The notes: generated by a model not told the origin, from the letters alone. A DNA stretch of 64,000 bases from Bugula neritina (GCA_964035545.1 OZ037770.1:12234963-12298962); one strand, 5' to 3'. Counted from the first letter of the stretch, positions 1 through 12,899 are shown. Numbers and translations are program-made.

Positions 1-3000
1 AAAAGCTTGGTGACTTCACGTTAACACTGTAAATTTCCGATTGCTTAGAAATTACAGCAATTGTTGCACAGTTTTCAACTTATAGTGCATTTATGGCGTA
101 TTACTACGTTTCAAATTTTGAAAATGGTAGATCTATTAGTTTAGAATCATCCAGCTAGTGTAGCAACAAAAAATCTTCTGCAGAATTGATATATTTTTGA
201 ATTGAAATAAAACTTCATTATAATAATTTATCACATAAAAACCTGAACTACTTGGTACATAATCATGTACCAACTAATTAGAAATTGTGTATCACATGAC
301 CTAAAGTCGTGTATCACATGACCTAAAATCATGTACCACATGACCTAAAGTCGTGTACCTAATAGATGACTCATTAGAATTCTTGTTCTTAGAATCATCA
401 GAAAATCCATCATCTGGTGACTCAGTTTTGCGTTCAGGTCTGGGAACTTTGCCAACAGCACTAGTTTCAGGGGTGGGAAGTGCCCTTCCCCCAGGTTTTT
501 GTGGCGGTACCGAATTTATTGCTGTTAACTGAGGCTCCTGCTTACAACAAAATCATCCAATAAATTAGCTTGAGCACAAATAACATGGTTATACACAGAT
601 TATAACTTAAATTAATAATAAACAATATATAGTTTAATTTAAAATCAATTAAATATTTCTCCAAAAAGAGAATATTGTTGATGTACCCAAGTACTTTGAC
701 AGAACCTATTATCGGACACCACATAAAATAAGGTTTTTAAGAACTGAAACCCATTATTTGATCGGTTTGCAGAACGTCTCAGCAGCCTTTGACATATACA
801 CTTATAGATGAAAACAGAATGCCAGTGGAAGCTACGAAATACCGTTGCAAGAGGAATGGCCGAGAGCAGCTGAGGTCTGTCTGCCATCTCGACATCGACT
901 CTCTTGAACTCGGCTCTGTTTCTGTTTTGACCAGCCACACAGCAGCAGGCACACCAGATAATAACACCTGAAGTATGGGAAGAGCATGCATGTGTGTTTC
1001 CTATAGCATGTATGTTATATATCAGCATTGAGTATATATATTATATGTAGCAGTATATCTGCAATGCATTGCCTTATATTATTGAATATATTTACTACAT
1101 GTAGTAAACATTATATTGTATGTATGTACCATATGTAATAGTATATCTGCAATGCATTGCCTCGTATTATTGTATATATTTACTATATGTAGTAGACATT
1201 ATATTGTATATTTGTACCATATGTAATAGTATATATGCAATGCATTGCTTCGTATTATTTGATATATTTACTATATGTAGTAAACATTATATTGTATATT
1301 TGTACCATATGTAATAGTATATATGCAATGCATTGCCTCGTATTATTTGATATATTTACTATATGTAGTAGACATTATATTGTATATATGTACCATATGT
1401 AATAGTATATCTGCAATACATTGCCTCATATTGCCTGCAATATGAAAAAACTACAATCTACAATGTATTGCTGTGTATTGTATCTATCTAGTACATGTAG
1501 TGCAGTTGGTAATGTATTGCCATGTATTGTACGTATATACTATGTCTAGTATATCTGCTAACTGTAATACACTATTACAGTGTACTGTGTAAACCTACCA
1601 TATGTAATTTAATCTAAAAGTTGCAATGTATTGCATTAAAATATAGCATGCAGTATGTGTGAGATTGAACTATATAGCATGTGACAATGTACATGAGCAT
1701 TTCATTATGTTGTACAAAATTATCACCATACTTATAGTGCACACCATATCAATTTACAATTAGATTAAAATCTTACATTCCATTTGAAATTGGGCTTCAA
1801 AATTGCACTATTTTATATACACAAACCTCAAAAAAAAATTAGTAGCAACATTTAGTCCCTATGCCAAAGAAAAACAAGCCATGTCTGAAAATATTTCTCC
1901 ACTAAACAATTCCCTTTAGAACTGCAATATAAATGCTTGGTAGATCACCGCAGTATGTTGGCACTGTGTTCATAGATGTTTTATTTAAGAATTTTGTTCA
2001 GTTACTGACGTTTACTGTAAACCCACATAACACCTCAAACCCAAACAGACTAATTTTTTACTAGATGATTAACAACTGTTAGAATCCTCTGTAACAGGAA
2101 TTCTGCATAGTAAAACCAACAAGTATGGAGTGCATTGTATTTTGAAAAGTTTAACCTCATCATGAAATCAACTTAAAGAACAAGCTTTGAGTACTTTACC
2201 TATAACCACCAGCCCTCCAATAATAGACAAGGTAATAACAAGACCAAGTTCTAGTTTAGTCAGCGCTGGTGGATCTGTGGAAGTGTACAGCTGCGTCCCA
2301 TCCGAAGCTAAACAATTAAAGAAAAAAACACACCCTTAGGCTATTTTATCTAAGAGATCATTTGGTAAAAAGGCTACAAGAAAGTATAGGGTTTTATATA
2401 TATATATAAATAAATTACCCTGAGCAGCCACGACAACTGGGTACTCGAGCTTTAGGGCCGCTTCCTGTGTACTTAGACTGTCCACAGCCCTTTCAACTTG
2501 TAGTGCCGTTAACAGAGTGTCCTGCTGAGCTACTGCGTATGTCAAGGTCACTCTCTCTGGTATTGAGGGATTCACTCGAGCTGTGTGCATCAGCTAAGAA
2601 ACATAACGTCTGCAACTTAACCTCTTAGCTTAGTTATACACAAGTAATGCAGATATTATTAGTAGGGCAACTCCCATATGTTGATCTCTCATCCCTGAGT
2701 GATATATGCCTAAGACATTATTTGGATGGAGCTCTGTTTAAATGAGTGCCATTTCAATAAATTTTATTAAATGCCAGTTGCCAAAAATGATAAAAATGTT
2801 TTTCCTTGCCAAGGAGTTGAGATTTTTACTGTACTAACAGCTATTCAAGTTTTTTCAGTTAGAAACTATTCTGAAAATTCTTTATTTGAACTTGAAGTCG
2901 TTTGAGGAGTTATATTTGTTCAAACAACACTTGACTGTAACATAACATGATTGTATCCTCGAGTACCATACGAGGTACGACAACTCCAAAATTATATTTG

Positions 3001-6000
3001 AACAATACCTGCACTTTATAATCGCCTGATGTAGCAACTCTCTTTCTTCTCCCACCCTGAGGTGTGAGAATATAACGCAGGAAAGCTGTCCTACAGAGTT
3101 TAGCTAGCCTTAGTTCCATTGTCTCTCTCCACGATTTTGATCTTATGTTCTGCGACAATGGTACACTGATTACTAAAAAATATTATCAATATAACATGCT
3201 AAATTTAAAACACGTCGAAATAGAAAAATTTATGTTCACTGAAATTTTGGCTGAATCTTTGAGTCTTATTTAGACTTCAGAGTGAAATTTTGTGCTAAAT
3301 ATTTACACTTCAAAACGCTATCATTTGAAAATTGCTTTGACAACCAACATTTAGAACATGTTTCTCAGAACTACTTTGCAACAAAAATTAAGCTAGACTG
3401 CCATGTACTTTTAATTGCTTTCCATCAACTTTCTATTCAAAACAATATAGTAATTAAATATATTTATTTCTGTTGTTTATTATTGTATTAGCTTAAGATA
3501 ACACTGAAGGAACTAACAGGTTATATAAATATATAGGATGTATTTAAATTATGATATGCATAAATAGCGACATAAATTGTGATATTGTATGTTAACACTG
3601 GTCAACACATACTGAATAACAATCATGATTTACTCCTAAGTTTAAAGTTTTATAAGTTGATAAAACTATGATAACTTATTTCTTTGACGTCCTCAACTTT
3701 AGTGCAAATTTTGTACATACAGATTTGAATAGCAAAGCATACAGAGAACTAGGAAGTTCGCGTAATCTATGTTCTAGCACTGCTTACACCAAACTACTCA
3801 AATAAAACTCAAGATAGGATTATTCGTGTTTACTCAATAAGTACTATCGAATGCCATAGCCCTACAAGCAGACTTCAACAGGAAAAATAAGCCATCTGGT
3901 TTTACAGTGTGTCAATGGGGTGTTGGTTTGAATCAACAGGAAAAGACATTTAATAAGTTGCGCCGTTAAGACACTTGACTAGAGCCATGCCAGACTTACC
4001 AGTGAATATAACGTTTTCTGCATAGAGCGAAACAAAAGAAACTGGAATCAGCGTTGATCCGTCAAGTAACGGAACTGTGGTGGTTGCTTTATCAGTGGTG
4101 GTTGAAGCAATAGTGGTTGCAGCGGTTGTGGTAGCTGCAGCGGTGGTTGCAGCGACAGTAGTGGTATTATCAGTGGTGGGCATTATCGTAGAATTTGTAG
4201 CAGTAACAGCTAAACATGAAATAAAAACTCAAATAATATAAGATACAATTTGAACTTGTAATAATTACATAAGAATTAAAAAATTATGCATATGCCTAAA
4301 GTTAAATTACTGTTTCAACAGTATAAAAACAAATAAACTTTTACAAATGTTCACCAAAATATTTTTGGAAGCAGTTCATCAGTTTACGGCTATGCTAACA
4401 TAAAACTTTAGTCAGCAAAACATTTCAATATCGAAATTTATATCAATAGCCAACAGAGAAACATTTTTTTAAATTCTAAAATAATTACAAGTTAATAAAT
4501 ACTCACCCGATTTAAATTAATTAAAAATGTCTGAGTTTATCTAAAACGAACACGTCAGCCAGGTTACAGGTGTGAGGCATGTCTTAATTCATATTAAGTT
4601 AATCATAATTAATTAATTATGATTCAACTTTGTTAACATGTATAAATATTAGTGAAGCAAAGCACTCATCTAAACTAGACTTTCCCTTGAAAAATGAAAC
4701 ATGTAAACTTCTTTATAGAAAAGAGAAAATTTTTGAAATGTGTTTTTTGGGTTGATTAATTGTTAGGTATTAGAAAGATTAGATATTCACACCATTTCCT
4801 ACAACAAATTAATTTCTAGACAGGACATAAGTCATAGAAATAGCTGTTGAGTCATTGTAAAAACTCTCAAATAAATTTACTACAACATCATGGGCCTTAA
4901 ACTATGTTATAACTTAGTATATTGCTGCCTCACCCTTATGGGCATATACAGCAACAGTAAAAGTGTGTATTTCTATCTCATTCACCACATGCCTAAACAG
5001 TTTTAAATATATTTAGAATAATATAGTAGCTGACAAGCACCAAGATAAAGCATTGGTAGACACTGTAAGCAGCAGATAACTGTGCAAGAAATGGTTAAAA
5101 TCAGCTTACTTGTTGAAAGCACTGGAGATGCAGTTGATGAAATGACTGGCGTTGTCACAGATGTGGTTGCTATAGTGGTGGTTGTAGTTGGTATTGCCAT
5201 GGTCGTATTTGGAGTAGGAACTGTTGTTGTATTTGGCGCTGCTGTAGTGACTGCAGGCATTGGTGTGGTTGTAGTTGATGTTGTATTTGAATTTGGTGCA
5301 GCTGTAGTGGTAGTGCGTATTGTTGTGGTTGTATTTGGTAGTGTTGCAGTTGGTGCTATTACTGTGGTAGTATTTGGTGCTGATGAAGTAGATGCTGGTG
5401 TGGTGCCACTTGTTTCTGTTGTATTCACAGTTACTGTAGTTGTATTTGGTGCTGTTGTTGGAGTAGATGCCGGTGTGGTGCTACTTGCTTCTGTTGTATT
5501 CACAGTTACTGTGGTTGTATTTGGTGCTGTTGTTGAAGTAGATGTCGGTGTGGTGCTACTTGTTTCTGTTGTATTCACAGTTACTGTAGTTGTATTTGGT
5601 GCTGTTGTTGGAGTAGATGCTGGTGTGGTGCTACTTGTTTCTGTTGTATTCACAGTTACTGTAGTTGTATTTAATACTGTTGCAGAAGAAGTAGATGCTG
5701 GCGTGGTGCTATCTGTTTTTGTTGTATTCACAGTGACTGTAGTTGTATTTGGTGATGTTGTTGGAGCAGAAGGCGGCGTGGTGCTACTTGTTTTTGTTGC
5801 ATTTACAATTACTGTAGTTGTATTTGGTGCTGTTGTTGGAGTAGATGCCAGCGTGGTGCTACTTGTTTCTGTTGTATTCACAATCACTGTAGTTGTATTT
5901 GGTGCTGTGGTTGGAGTAGATGCCAGCGTGGTGCTACTTGTTTCTGTGGTATTCACAGTTACTGTAGTTGTATTTGGTGCTGTTGTTGAAGTAGATGCCA

Positions 6001-9000
6001 GCGTGGTGCTACTTGTTTCTGTTGTATTGACAGTTACTGTAGTTGTATTTGGTGCTGTTGTTGAAGTAGATGCCAGCATGGTGCTACTTGTTTCTGTTGT
6101 ATTGACAGTTACTCTAGTTGTATTTGGTGCTGTTGTTGAAGTAGATGCCAGCATGGTGCTACTTGTTTCTGTGGTATTCACAGTTACTGTTGTTGCATTT
6201 GGTGCTGTTGTTGAAGTAGATGCTGGTGTGGTGCTATTTGTTTCTGTGGTATTCACATTTACTGTAGTTGCATTTGGTGTTGTTGGAGTAGATGCTGGTG
6301 TGGTGCTACTTGTTTCTGTTGTATTTACAGTTACTGTAGTCATATTTAGTGCTGTTGTTGGGGCAGATGCTGGTGTGGTGCTACTTGTTTTTGTTGTATT
6401 TACAGTTACTGTAGTCATATTTAGTGCTGTTGTTGGGGCAGATGCTGGTGTGGTGCTATTTGCTTCTGTTGTATTCACAGTTACTGTAGTTGCATTTGGT
6501 GCTGATGTTGAAGTAGATGCCGGTGTGGTGCTATTTGTTTCTGTAGTATTCACAGTTACTGTAGTTGCATTTGGTGCTGTTATTGGGGCAGATGCTGGTG
6601 TGGTGCTACTTGTTTCTGTTGTATTGACAGTTACTGTAGTTGTATTTAGTGCTGTTGTTGGAGTAGATGCTGGTGTGGTGCTATTTGTTTCTGTTGTATT
6701 CACAGTTACTGTAGTTGTATTTAGTGCTGTTGTTGAAGTAGATCCTGGTGTGGTGCTACTTGTTTCTGTAATATTCTCTGTTACTGTAGTTCTATTTAGT
6801 GCTGTTGGAGTAGATGCTGGTGTGGTGCTATTTGTTTCTGTTGTATTGACAGTTACTGTAGTTGTATTTTGTGCTGTTGTTGAAGTAGATGCCAGCGTGG
6901 TGCTATTTGTTTCTGTTGTATTCACAGTTACTGTAGTTGCATTTGGTGCTGTTGTTGGAGTAGATGTTGGTGTGGTGCTACTTGTTTCTGTTGTATCTGT
7001 AGTTACTGTAGTTGTATTTAGTGCTGTTGTTGGAGTAGATGCTGGTGTGGTGCTATTTGTTTCTGTTGTATTCACAGTTACTGTAGTTGCATTTGGTGCT
7101 GTTGTTGGGGCAGATGCTGGTGTGGTGCTACTTGTTTCTGTTGTATTGACAGTTGCTGTAGTTGCATTTGGTGCTGTTGTTGAAGTAGATGCCAGCGTGG
7201 TGCTATTTGTTTCTGTTGTATTCACAGTTACTATAGTTGCATTTGGTGCTGTTGTTGAAGTAGATGCCAGCGTGGTGCTATTTGTTTCTGTTGTATTCAC
7301 AGTTACTGTAGTTGTATTTAGTGCTGTTGTTGAAGTAGATCCTGGTGTGGTGCTACTTGTTTCTGTAATATTCTCTGTTACTGTAGTTCTATTTAGTGCT
7401 GTTGGAGTAGATGCTGGTGTGGTGCTATTTGTTTCTGTTGTATTGACAGTTACTGTAGTTGCATTTGGTGCTGTTGTTGAAGTAGATGCCAGCGTGGTGC
7501 TATTTGTTTCTGTTGTACTGACAGTTACTATAGTTGCATTTGGTGCTGTTGTTGAAGTAGATGCCAGCGTGGTGCTATTTGTTTCTGTTGTATTGACAGT
7601 TACTGTAGTTGTGTTTAGTGCTGTTGTTGAAGTAGATCCTGGTGTGGTGCTACTTGTTTCTGTAATATTCTCTGTTACTGTAGTTCTATTTAGTGCTGTT
7701 GGAGTAGATGCTGGTGTGGTGCTATTTGTTTCTGTTGTATTGACAGTTACTGTAGTTGCATTTGGTGCTGTTGTTGAAGTAGATGCCAGCGTGGTGCTAT
7801 TTGTTTCCGTTGTATTGATAGTTACTATAGTTGCATTTGGTGCTGTTGTTGAAGTAGATGCCAGGGTGGTGCTATTTGTTTCTGTTGTATTCACAGTTAC
7901 TGTAGTTGTATTTTGTGCTGTTGTTGAAGTAGATGCCAGCGTGGTGCTATTTGTTTCTGTTGTATTCACAGTTACGGTAGTTGCATTTGGTGCTGTTGTT
8001 GGAGTAGATATTGGTGTGGTGCTACTTGTTTCTGTTGTATCTGTAGTTACTGTAGTTGTATTTTGTGCTGTTGTTGAAGTAGATGCCAGCGTGGTGCTAT
8101 TTGTTTCTGTTGTATTCACAGTTACGGTAGTTGCATTTGGTGCTGTTGTTGGAGTAGATGCCAGCGTGGTGCTATTTGTTTCTGTTGTATTCACAGTTAC
8201 TGTAGTTGTATTTAGTGCTGTTGTTGAAGTAGATCCTGGTGTGGTGCTACTTGTTTCTGTAATATTCTCTGTTACTGTAGTTCTATTTAGTGCTGTTGGA
8301 GTAGATGCTGGTGTGGTGCTATTTGTTTCTGTTGTATTGACAGTTACTGTAGTTGTATTTTGTGCTGTTGTTGAAGTAGATGCCAACGTGGTGCTATTTG
8401 TTTCTGTTGTATTCACAGTTACGGTAGTTGCATTTGGTGCTGTTGTTGGAGTAGATGTTGGTGTGGTGCTACTTGTTTCTGTTGTATCTGTAGTTACTGT
8501 AGTTGTATTTTGTGCTGTTGTTGAAGTAGATGCCAGCGTGGTGCTATTTGTTTCTGTTGTATTCACAGTTACTGTAGTTGTATTTGGTGCTGTTGTTGGA
8601 GTAGATGCCAGCATGGTGCTATTTGTTTCTGTTGTATTCACAGTTACTGTTGTTGTATTTGGTGATGTTGTTGGAGTAGATGCTGGTGTGGTGCTATTTG
8701 TTCCTGTTGTATTTGCAGTTATTGTAGTAGTATTTGGTGCTGTCGTTGAAGGGGGTGATAGTGTTGTGTTAGTTGTTTCTGTTGTATTTGGAATTACTGT
8801 AGTTGTATTTGGTGCTGTTGTTGAAGTAGATGCCAGCATGGTGCTATTTGTATTCACAGTTGTTGTATTTAGTGCTGTTGGAGTAGATAAATTAGGTGTA
8901 AAGGAAGTTGCAGCTGTGTTAGTTTCACTCACAGAGTCATTACTTGTGTTAGGAAAAGAGGTAGAATTAGGAGATGACTCTAAAAAAGTGTTGGAGAAAA

Positions 9001-10492
9001 AAAAGAAATTTCAACATAAAAATCATTTTGAGTATGCCAACTGTTAATAAAACGGGTAAAGCGAAAACAGATTTTATTGAGAAGCAATTATTTTTACTAA
9101 AGTGAAAAGTTAGAGCTAAACCTATAGTAAATCAGCTGTTACTAGATAGAAGCAGGTATTAACACCATTATGCCAGGAAAAGAAGCACACATCATGTTTG
9201 GTAGACTTGAGTCTATTTGGTTTTCACAAATAAACTGTGAGCATGTATTTACCAACGCCATTGGCGGTTGTGTTGAGTATTGTGTTGAAAGCTGTGTCAT
9301 TTCCACGTGTGGTATTTTCTCCCGGGTTGTCGACCATTGAAGTGTTTGCTGTAGTAGTACTTACAGAGATAGTGGTAGCAGATGTCCAACTCTTTCCTGA
9401 AAATATATCATTGCAGCGTCATAGTTTTTCAAGGTCAAGTAGTTCATACTCTTTTGCAATCTACGGAAGCAACTTCTTAACAAAACAACTCTAATTCAAG
9501 AGCTTTATACCAAAGCAAGTTGATTTATCATAATGTTTGGTGCCTACATCTTTAATTATTTCCCATCCTGGTAAGGGAATGAGCAGATCAGTTACTTAGT
9601 TACAAATGTCATAAGTTAAAGTTATCTACTGAAATACAGGACGCAAGAAAATTGAGATAACATGTTTTCAATGAGACATATCCTTGAGCCATAACATTAT
9701 TTTAATAACCAATCTGAAACGTGTTGAAAAAGTTATCTGCAATGCAATTTTTTATTTAGGTAATAATAATATAGCAGCCAAATTACCTTGCTTGGCATTA
9801 AACTAAAACGGATCAAATAACAACCAAGCTTATTTGTTGCGGCTATCGCTATGGCAATTCTCACATCCAATTCTAATGACTTTAGGAGTCAAGCATATCA
9901 ATAATAATATAAAATATAAAACTAAAAGCAATCGCTCCATTTTTAATTATTCTTGATGTTAATTTCAAGCTTAAACTTTAATTATAATTAATCATCATCC
10001 GAATTAACCAACTACATAATAACAAAGCGGTTATTTTGTGAAAAGTTGTTCGCTAATACATTTGGTATTGATACTAATAATAAAAACATTTGTCAATTTA
10101 GTTTTTAATGGCAATAGAGATCTTCAGTACCTAATTTATGCACCATTTTACCAAAATATGCCAATGATAAAAAATAAAGTTTTATTTGTTGGGGTTTATG
10201 GCTGTTTGAAGAGACTTTCCATCTTCTCTACTGAGTGCAAGGCCACAATTAACAAAAAAAAACATGGTTTAGTTATATAAACACACATGCAAAAATTATT
10301 GACACTAAATTTATTTCAAATAAAAATCTTTAGAATTATAGTATGATGTAGCCATAAAATAGGATGAAATGTCAAAATAAGTGTTATACAAACATATTGT
10401 GTGCATATGATATAACACTATCAGTGGGATAAGGATATTTACTGACCTGTTATTACAAATAATAAAACCAGTTTGATTAATGTCAAACCCAT
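1..10492 (-). CDS. Mucin-like single-pass membrane protein, 3' end beyond the window
   Basis: Exons in transcript order: 10492-10447, 9396-9253, 8979-5110, 4209-4000, 3172-3009, 2593-2419, 2307-2200, 967-843, 537-359, and probably 26-1 running off the edge. All junctions are GT-AG and every phase matches. The ATG at 10492 opens a hydrophobic signal peptide (MGLTLIKLVLLFVIT). Residues of about 64-1353 are a Thr/Ser/Asn-rich array of about 25-residue repeats, dense in NTT/NST sequons, so heavy O- and N-glycosylation is expected. Residues about 1424-1536 form a globular juxtamembrane region holding a basic RRKR site (1465-1468). A membrane helix follows (about 1557-1577), then a Cys-rich WCACCC and a Ser/Pro-rich cytoplasmic tail. 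The juxtamembrane layout recalls the KIAA1549/UPF0606 family, from memory only. Inferred role: cell-surface glycocalyx protein. About 1,673 residues are visible. Confidence 0.82.
287..358. repeat. 22-bp tandem repeat, 3.3 copies
   Basis: Units at 287-308, 309-330 and 331-352 plus a partial unit share the core CACATGACCTAAA. The array directly abuts the splice donor of the mucin-gene exon ending at 359, so on the transcript strand the intron starts with several near-copies of its own first bases. Confidence 0.85.
1040..1440. repeat. 88-bp minisatellite, about 4.5 copies
   Basis: The phrase GCAATGCATTGC recurs near 1061, 1149, 1237 and 1325, with a variant near 1413, giving an 88-bp period. 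Each unit also carries TACCATATGTAATAG. Decayed copies continue to about 1,640. It lies in the mucin-gene intron between the exons at 967-843 and 2307-2200. Confidence 0.85.
4601..4624. repeat. 24-bp perfect palindrome in intron
   Basis: The sequence AATCATAATTAA followed at once by its exact reverse complement gives a perfect 24-bp palindrome without a spacer. It sits in the mucin-gene intron between the exons at 8979-5110 and 4209-4000. No function is evident; such AT palindromes can arise by chance. Confidence 0.7.
5380..8860 (-). repeat. 75-bp coding tandem array (mucin repeats) with higher-order structure
   Basis: About 45 units of roughly 75 bp encode a 25-residue motif of the type TTVTVNTTETxSTTPAST. 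A distinctive variant, containing GATCCTGGTG on the plus strand, occurs at 6741, 7338, 7635 and 8232. The intervals are 597, 297 and 597 bp, so blocks of eight and four units have been duplicated together. Most spacings stay a multiple of 3, which keeps both the coding frame and an antisense frame open. Confidence 0.9.
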
Positions 10493-10558
10493 GATGATAA
10501 GGCAGAGTGGGTATGTCACCTCCTGAAAAATAAAACATACTCTAAAGTGAACACATGG

Positions 10559-10800
10559 GAGAAATGGTGGTCGAGGGGTCAAAGCCCTGGCTTAGTAAAC
10601 AGGTCACTGGTTCAAATTCAATGCCATTAGGAAAAAAAACATAGTTGTCAACTAGCTAAAAAAGTCTTTTTTATGAGAGGTGCAGCACAGAAGTTCTCAC
10701 AGAGATAGTGACTATAAATCCACGTATGAGTGTCTTTAAAAGCAAACGAGGCATAACACTTGTCTCCTGTACAAAACTCAGAAATGTTAAAACTATCGCT
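10559..10800 (+). mobile_element. tRNA-derived SINE, diverged copy
   Basis: The head is tRNA-like, with A-box-like TGGTCGAGGGG and B-box-like GGTTCAAATTC. The segment CTGGCTTAGTAAACA is shared with the SINE near 21,520. The body contains TTCTCACAGAGATAG, also found (reversed) near 62,940. A short ORF here on the minus strand is explained by the element. Confidence 0.6.
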
Positions 10801-11674
10801 GATTACTTTAAAGTTTGAATAATTCGCCAAGTTTAAACCAAGTGTCCAAAACCAGAAACCCAACAACAAGCGTTCTAATAGTCCGAGTTTTAAAACGAAT
10901 GTAAATAGTTAAAAACTGACAACATATCATGATAAATGTAATTAATTATAGCAGCTCAATGTGCATTTTAGCCAATTTAAAAACTAAAGTGACTTGATTT
11001 TCAAAATAAAGTTTTACTTTATAATAATTTTTTTCAATTACTAACAATACCACACCTAATGAAATGACTAGATAGTTTAGTTAAAATTTGGTTTTTTTGG
11101 CCAAAATTTGCTCTATCAAGCAAATGATGGCAGTGGTCACAGTTATTATATATATGGATAAATATTAATAGTTTGTCAAGTGATGGCAAAAGCCATTAAA
11201 TACATTAAATACATATTGACAACAAGTCTGACTGTTATAGTACTTACATGCTAAGATATCTTCACAGGTTATATTTTGTTGTTTATAATAAACTTTTTTT
11301 AAACATTTTTAATTGAAATATATATATTCAAAAAGCAGCCAGTCACTGCTTTAGTGAAAATTAAAATTATTAATACAGTAATACTATATTATCATTATTA
11401 TTATGCTAATCTGTGGCAACATTGTCATCATGTTTGTATTAGGGATTACATCCCTAACAGTAATCATATTGACAAGGTTGCTCACTCACATTTGCTTAAA
11501 ATTTCAATCCTTAAACTGCACCTTCTACCTGAAAAATATTGATATTTTGAAGGCATTTAAAAATTAAGATTGGATAAGGCAGATAGTGATAGTAATACCA
11601 TTCCTGACAGTGATACTGGCATCAAAATTAATCATTTAATTTTAATGGCTCTGTGACGATTATATCCTCCTATA
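10801..11674. other. Intergenic, nothing recognised
   Basis: AT-rich sequence upstream of the mucin gene. No spliced coding segment or structured repeat was seen. Any promoter or noncoding first exon of the mucin gene should lie in or near this interval, because an AG acceptor-like site precedes its ATG exon at about 10,520. Confidence 0.4.
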
Positions 11675-12451
11675 TTAAAGGATTGCTCTATCTTGTCTAA
11701 TAAATGGCCATTTAGGTCAAACACACATAATATTGTGTTTTTCTAAGCATGCATTGACAAAAAGCATTTGACCAAAGGTAGAAAAAGTTAGTTGAAGTTG
11801 AGGGTGTAGATTGGTAACAGCCAAAACGCCGATTTTGAAATGAGCTGGGAAATGTGCCGTAACAGCGCCAGCATTCCTGCTGGTCACATGACTATACAAA
11901 TGAATAACTATAGAAATATGACTGTGAGATGTGATCTTTCAGCTCGTAATTTGTGTATTTATAGAAGTGCAAATGTGAATTATCTCAATCTATAGTTTTT
12001 TGACATGTTAAATAACATGTATGTGATAACATTAGGCCATATTTTGCTTGTAAACATAGAAAAAAGCATTGCAAAAACATGCATTCTTTAGGATGAATGC
12101 CTGCGATCGATCTAAACTAGGTCAGATTGTGCAATATTACGGGCACACCAAAGCTGACCTATATAGCGCACTGTAACTGCTTGAGCGTTATTGGTTGATG
12201 TTGCGCTCAGCAACCTTGAATACTAGCGTTATAGTTAGCACGTGCAGCATTAGTTACTGGCGTTCACACGTCACGTATTAGGCTATTCTTTTTCATGGCT
12301 GAAAATTTTACCTCCCTCAAAATTGGAATTTTGAAAAGCTGTTTTCTAGGCATATATCCCTTTGCAAAGTCACAATTGTTTGCATACACATTAGATTATA
12401 GTTCATAATTATAATGTGATTGTAATAAACTAAGATAGAGCAATCCTTTAA
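11675..12451. mobile_element. MITE with 20-bp terminal inverted repeats flanked by TTAA
   Basis: TTAAAGGATTGCTCTATCTT at 11675-11694 recurs exactly inverted at 12432-12451. Counting the outer TTAA as a target duplication leaves a 769-bp element with 16-bp terminal repeats. TTAA duplications are the mark of the piggyBac superfamily, but the terminus AGGATTG is not the usual piggyBac end, so the assignment is tentative. No transposase coding is present; the interior is unrelated to the genes around it. Confidence 0.7.
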
Positions 12452-12899
12452 CGACTAGAACATGACTGTTCTAAAAATACTGAGTTCAGTTTTTAGCTAA
12501 GCAGTTTTAATCATTATATTCAACTCCAAATATTTCCAATAGTAATACTTTAAAACTAACTTCTAGTTCTACTTTACCTTCGCGCTCAGCTGCAAGCAAT
12601 ATTCGCCATAATCATATTATTCTGTTAGTGTTAATCATGATGATAGTATTTTTGTTCACATTCCGATATAAAACTTGGCAAATGGGTATCCTAAGAAGAA
12701 GAAATATTAAATCATCTAATGGTGCAATACACAAAAAATTAATCAAAACGCGAATAAGCAAATATATAGCAACGAATACACCTATTGATTCAGGCAGTAT
12801 GACTATGAGTAGGTTATTGAGCCGCGAGTGAGTATCACGCACAGGTGGTTCGGCTTCTTTAGTTACTGTAGGTGTGTTTAATTTAATCTCAAATCTCAT

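Noticed and set aside
5082-9047. Plus-strand 1,321-codon ORF as a separate gene
   Set aside because: It is the reverse strand of the mucin repeat exon. The minus strand has the signal peptide, splice sites in phase and a membrane helix; the plus strand has none.
10648-10869. Minus-strand ORF with a hydrophobic start, considered as a signal-peptide exon for the mucin gene
   Set aside because: It has no ATG, overlaps a SINE, and the exon at 10492-10447 supplies a start codon and signal peptide in the right phase.
12612-12899. Minus-strand 95-codon ORF with hydrophobic stretches and the overlapping plus-strand ORF at 12628-12831
   Set aside because: No family resemblance, no partner exons and low-complexity surroundings; two overlapping opposite frames of similar length suggest chance.
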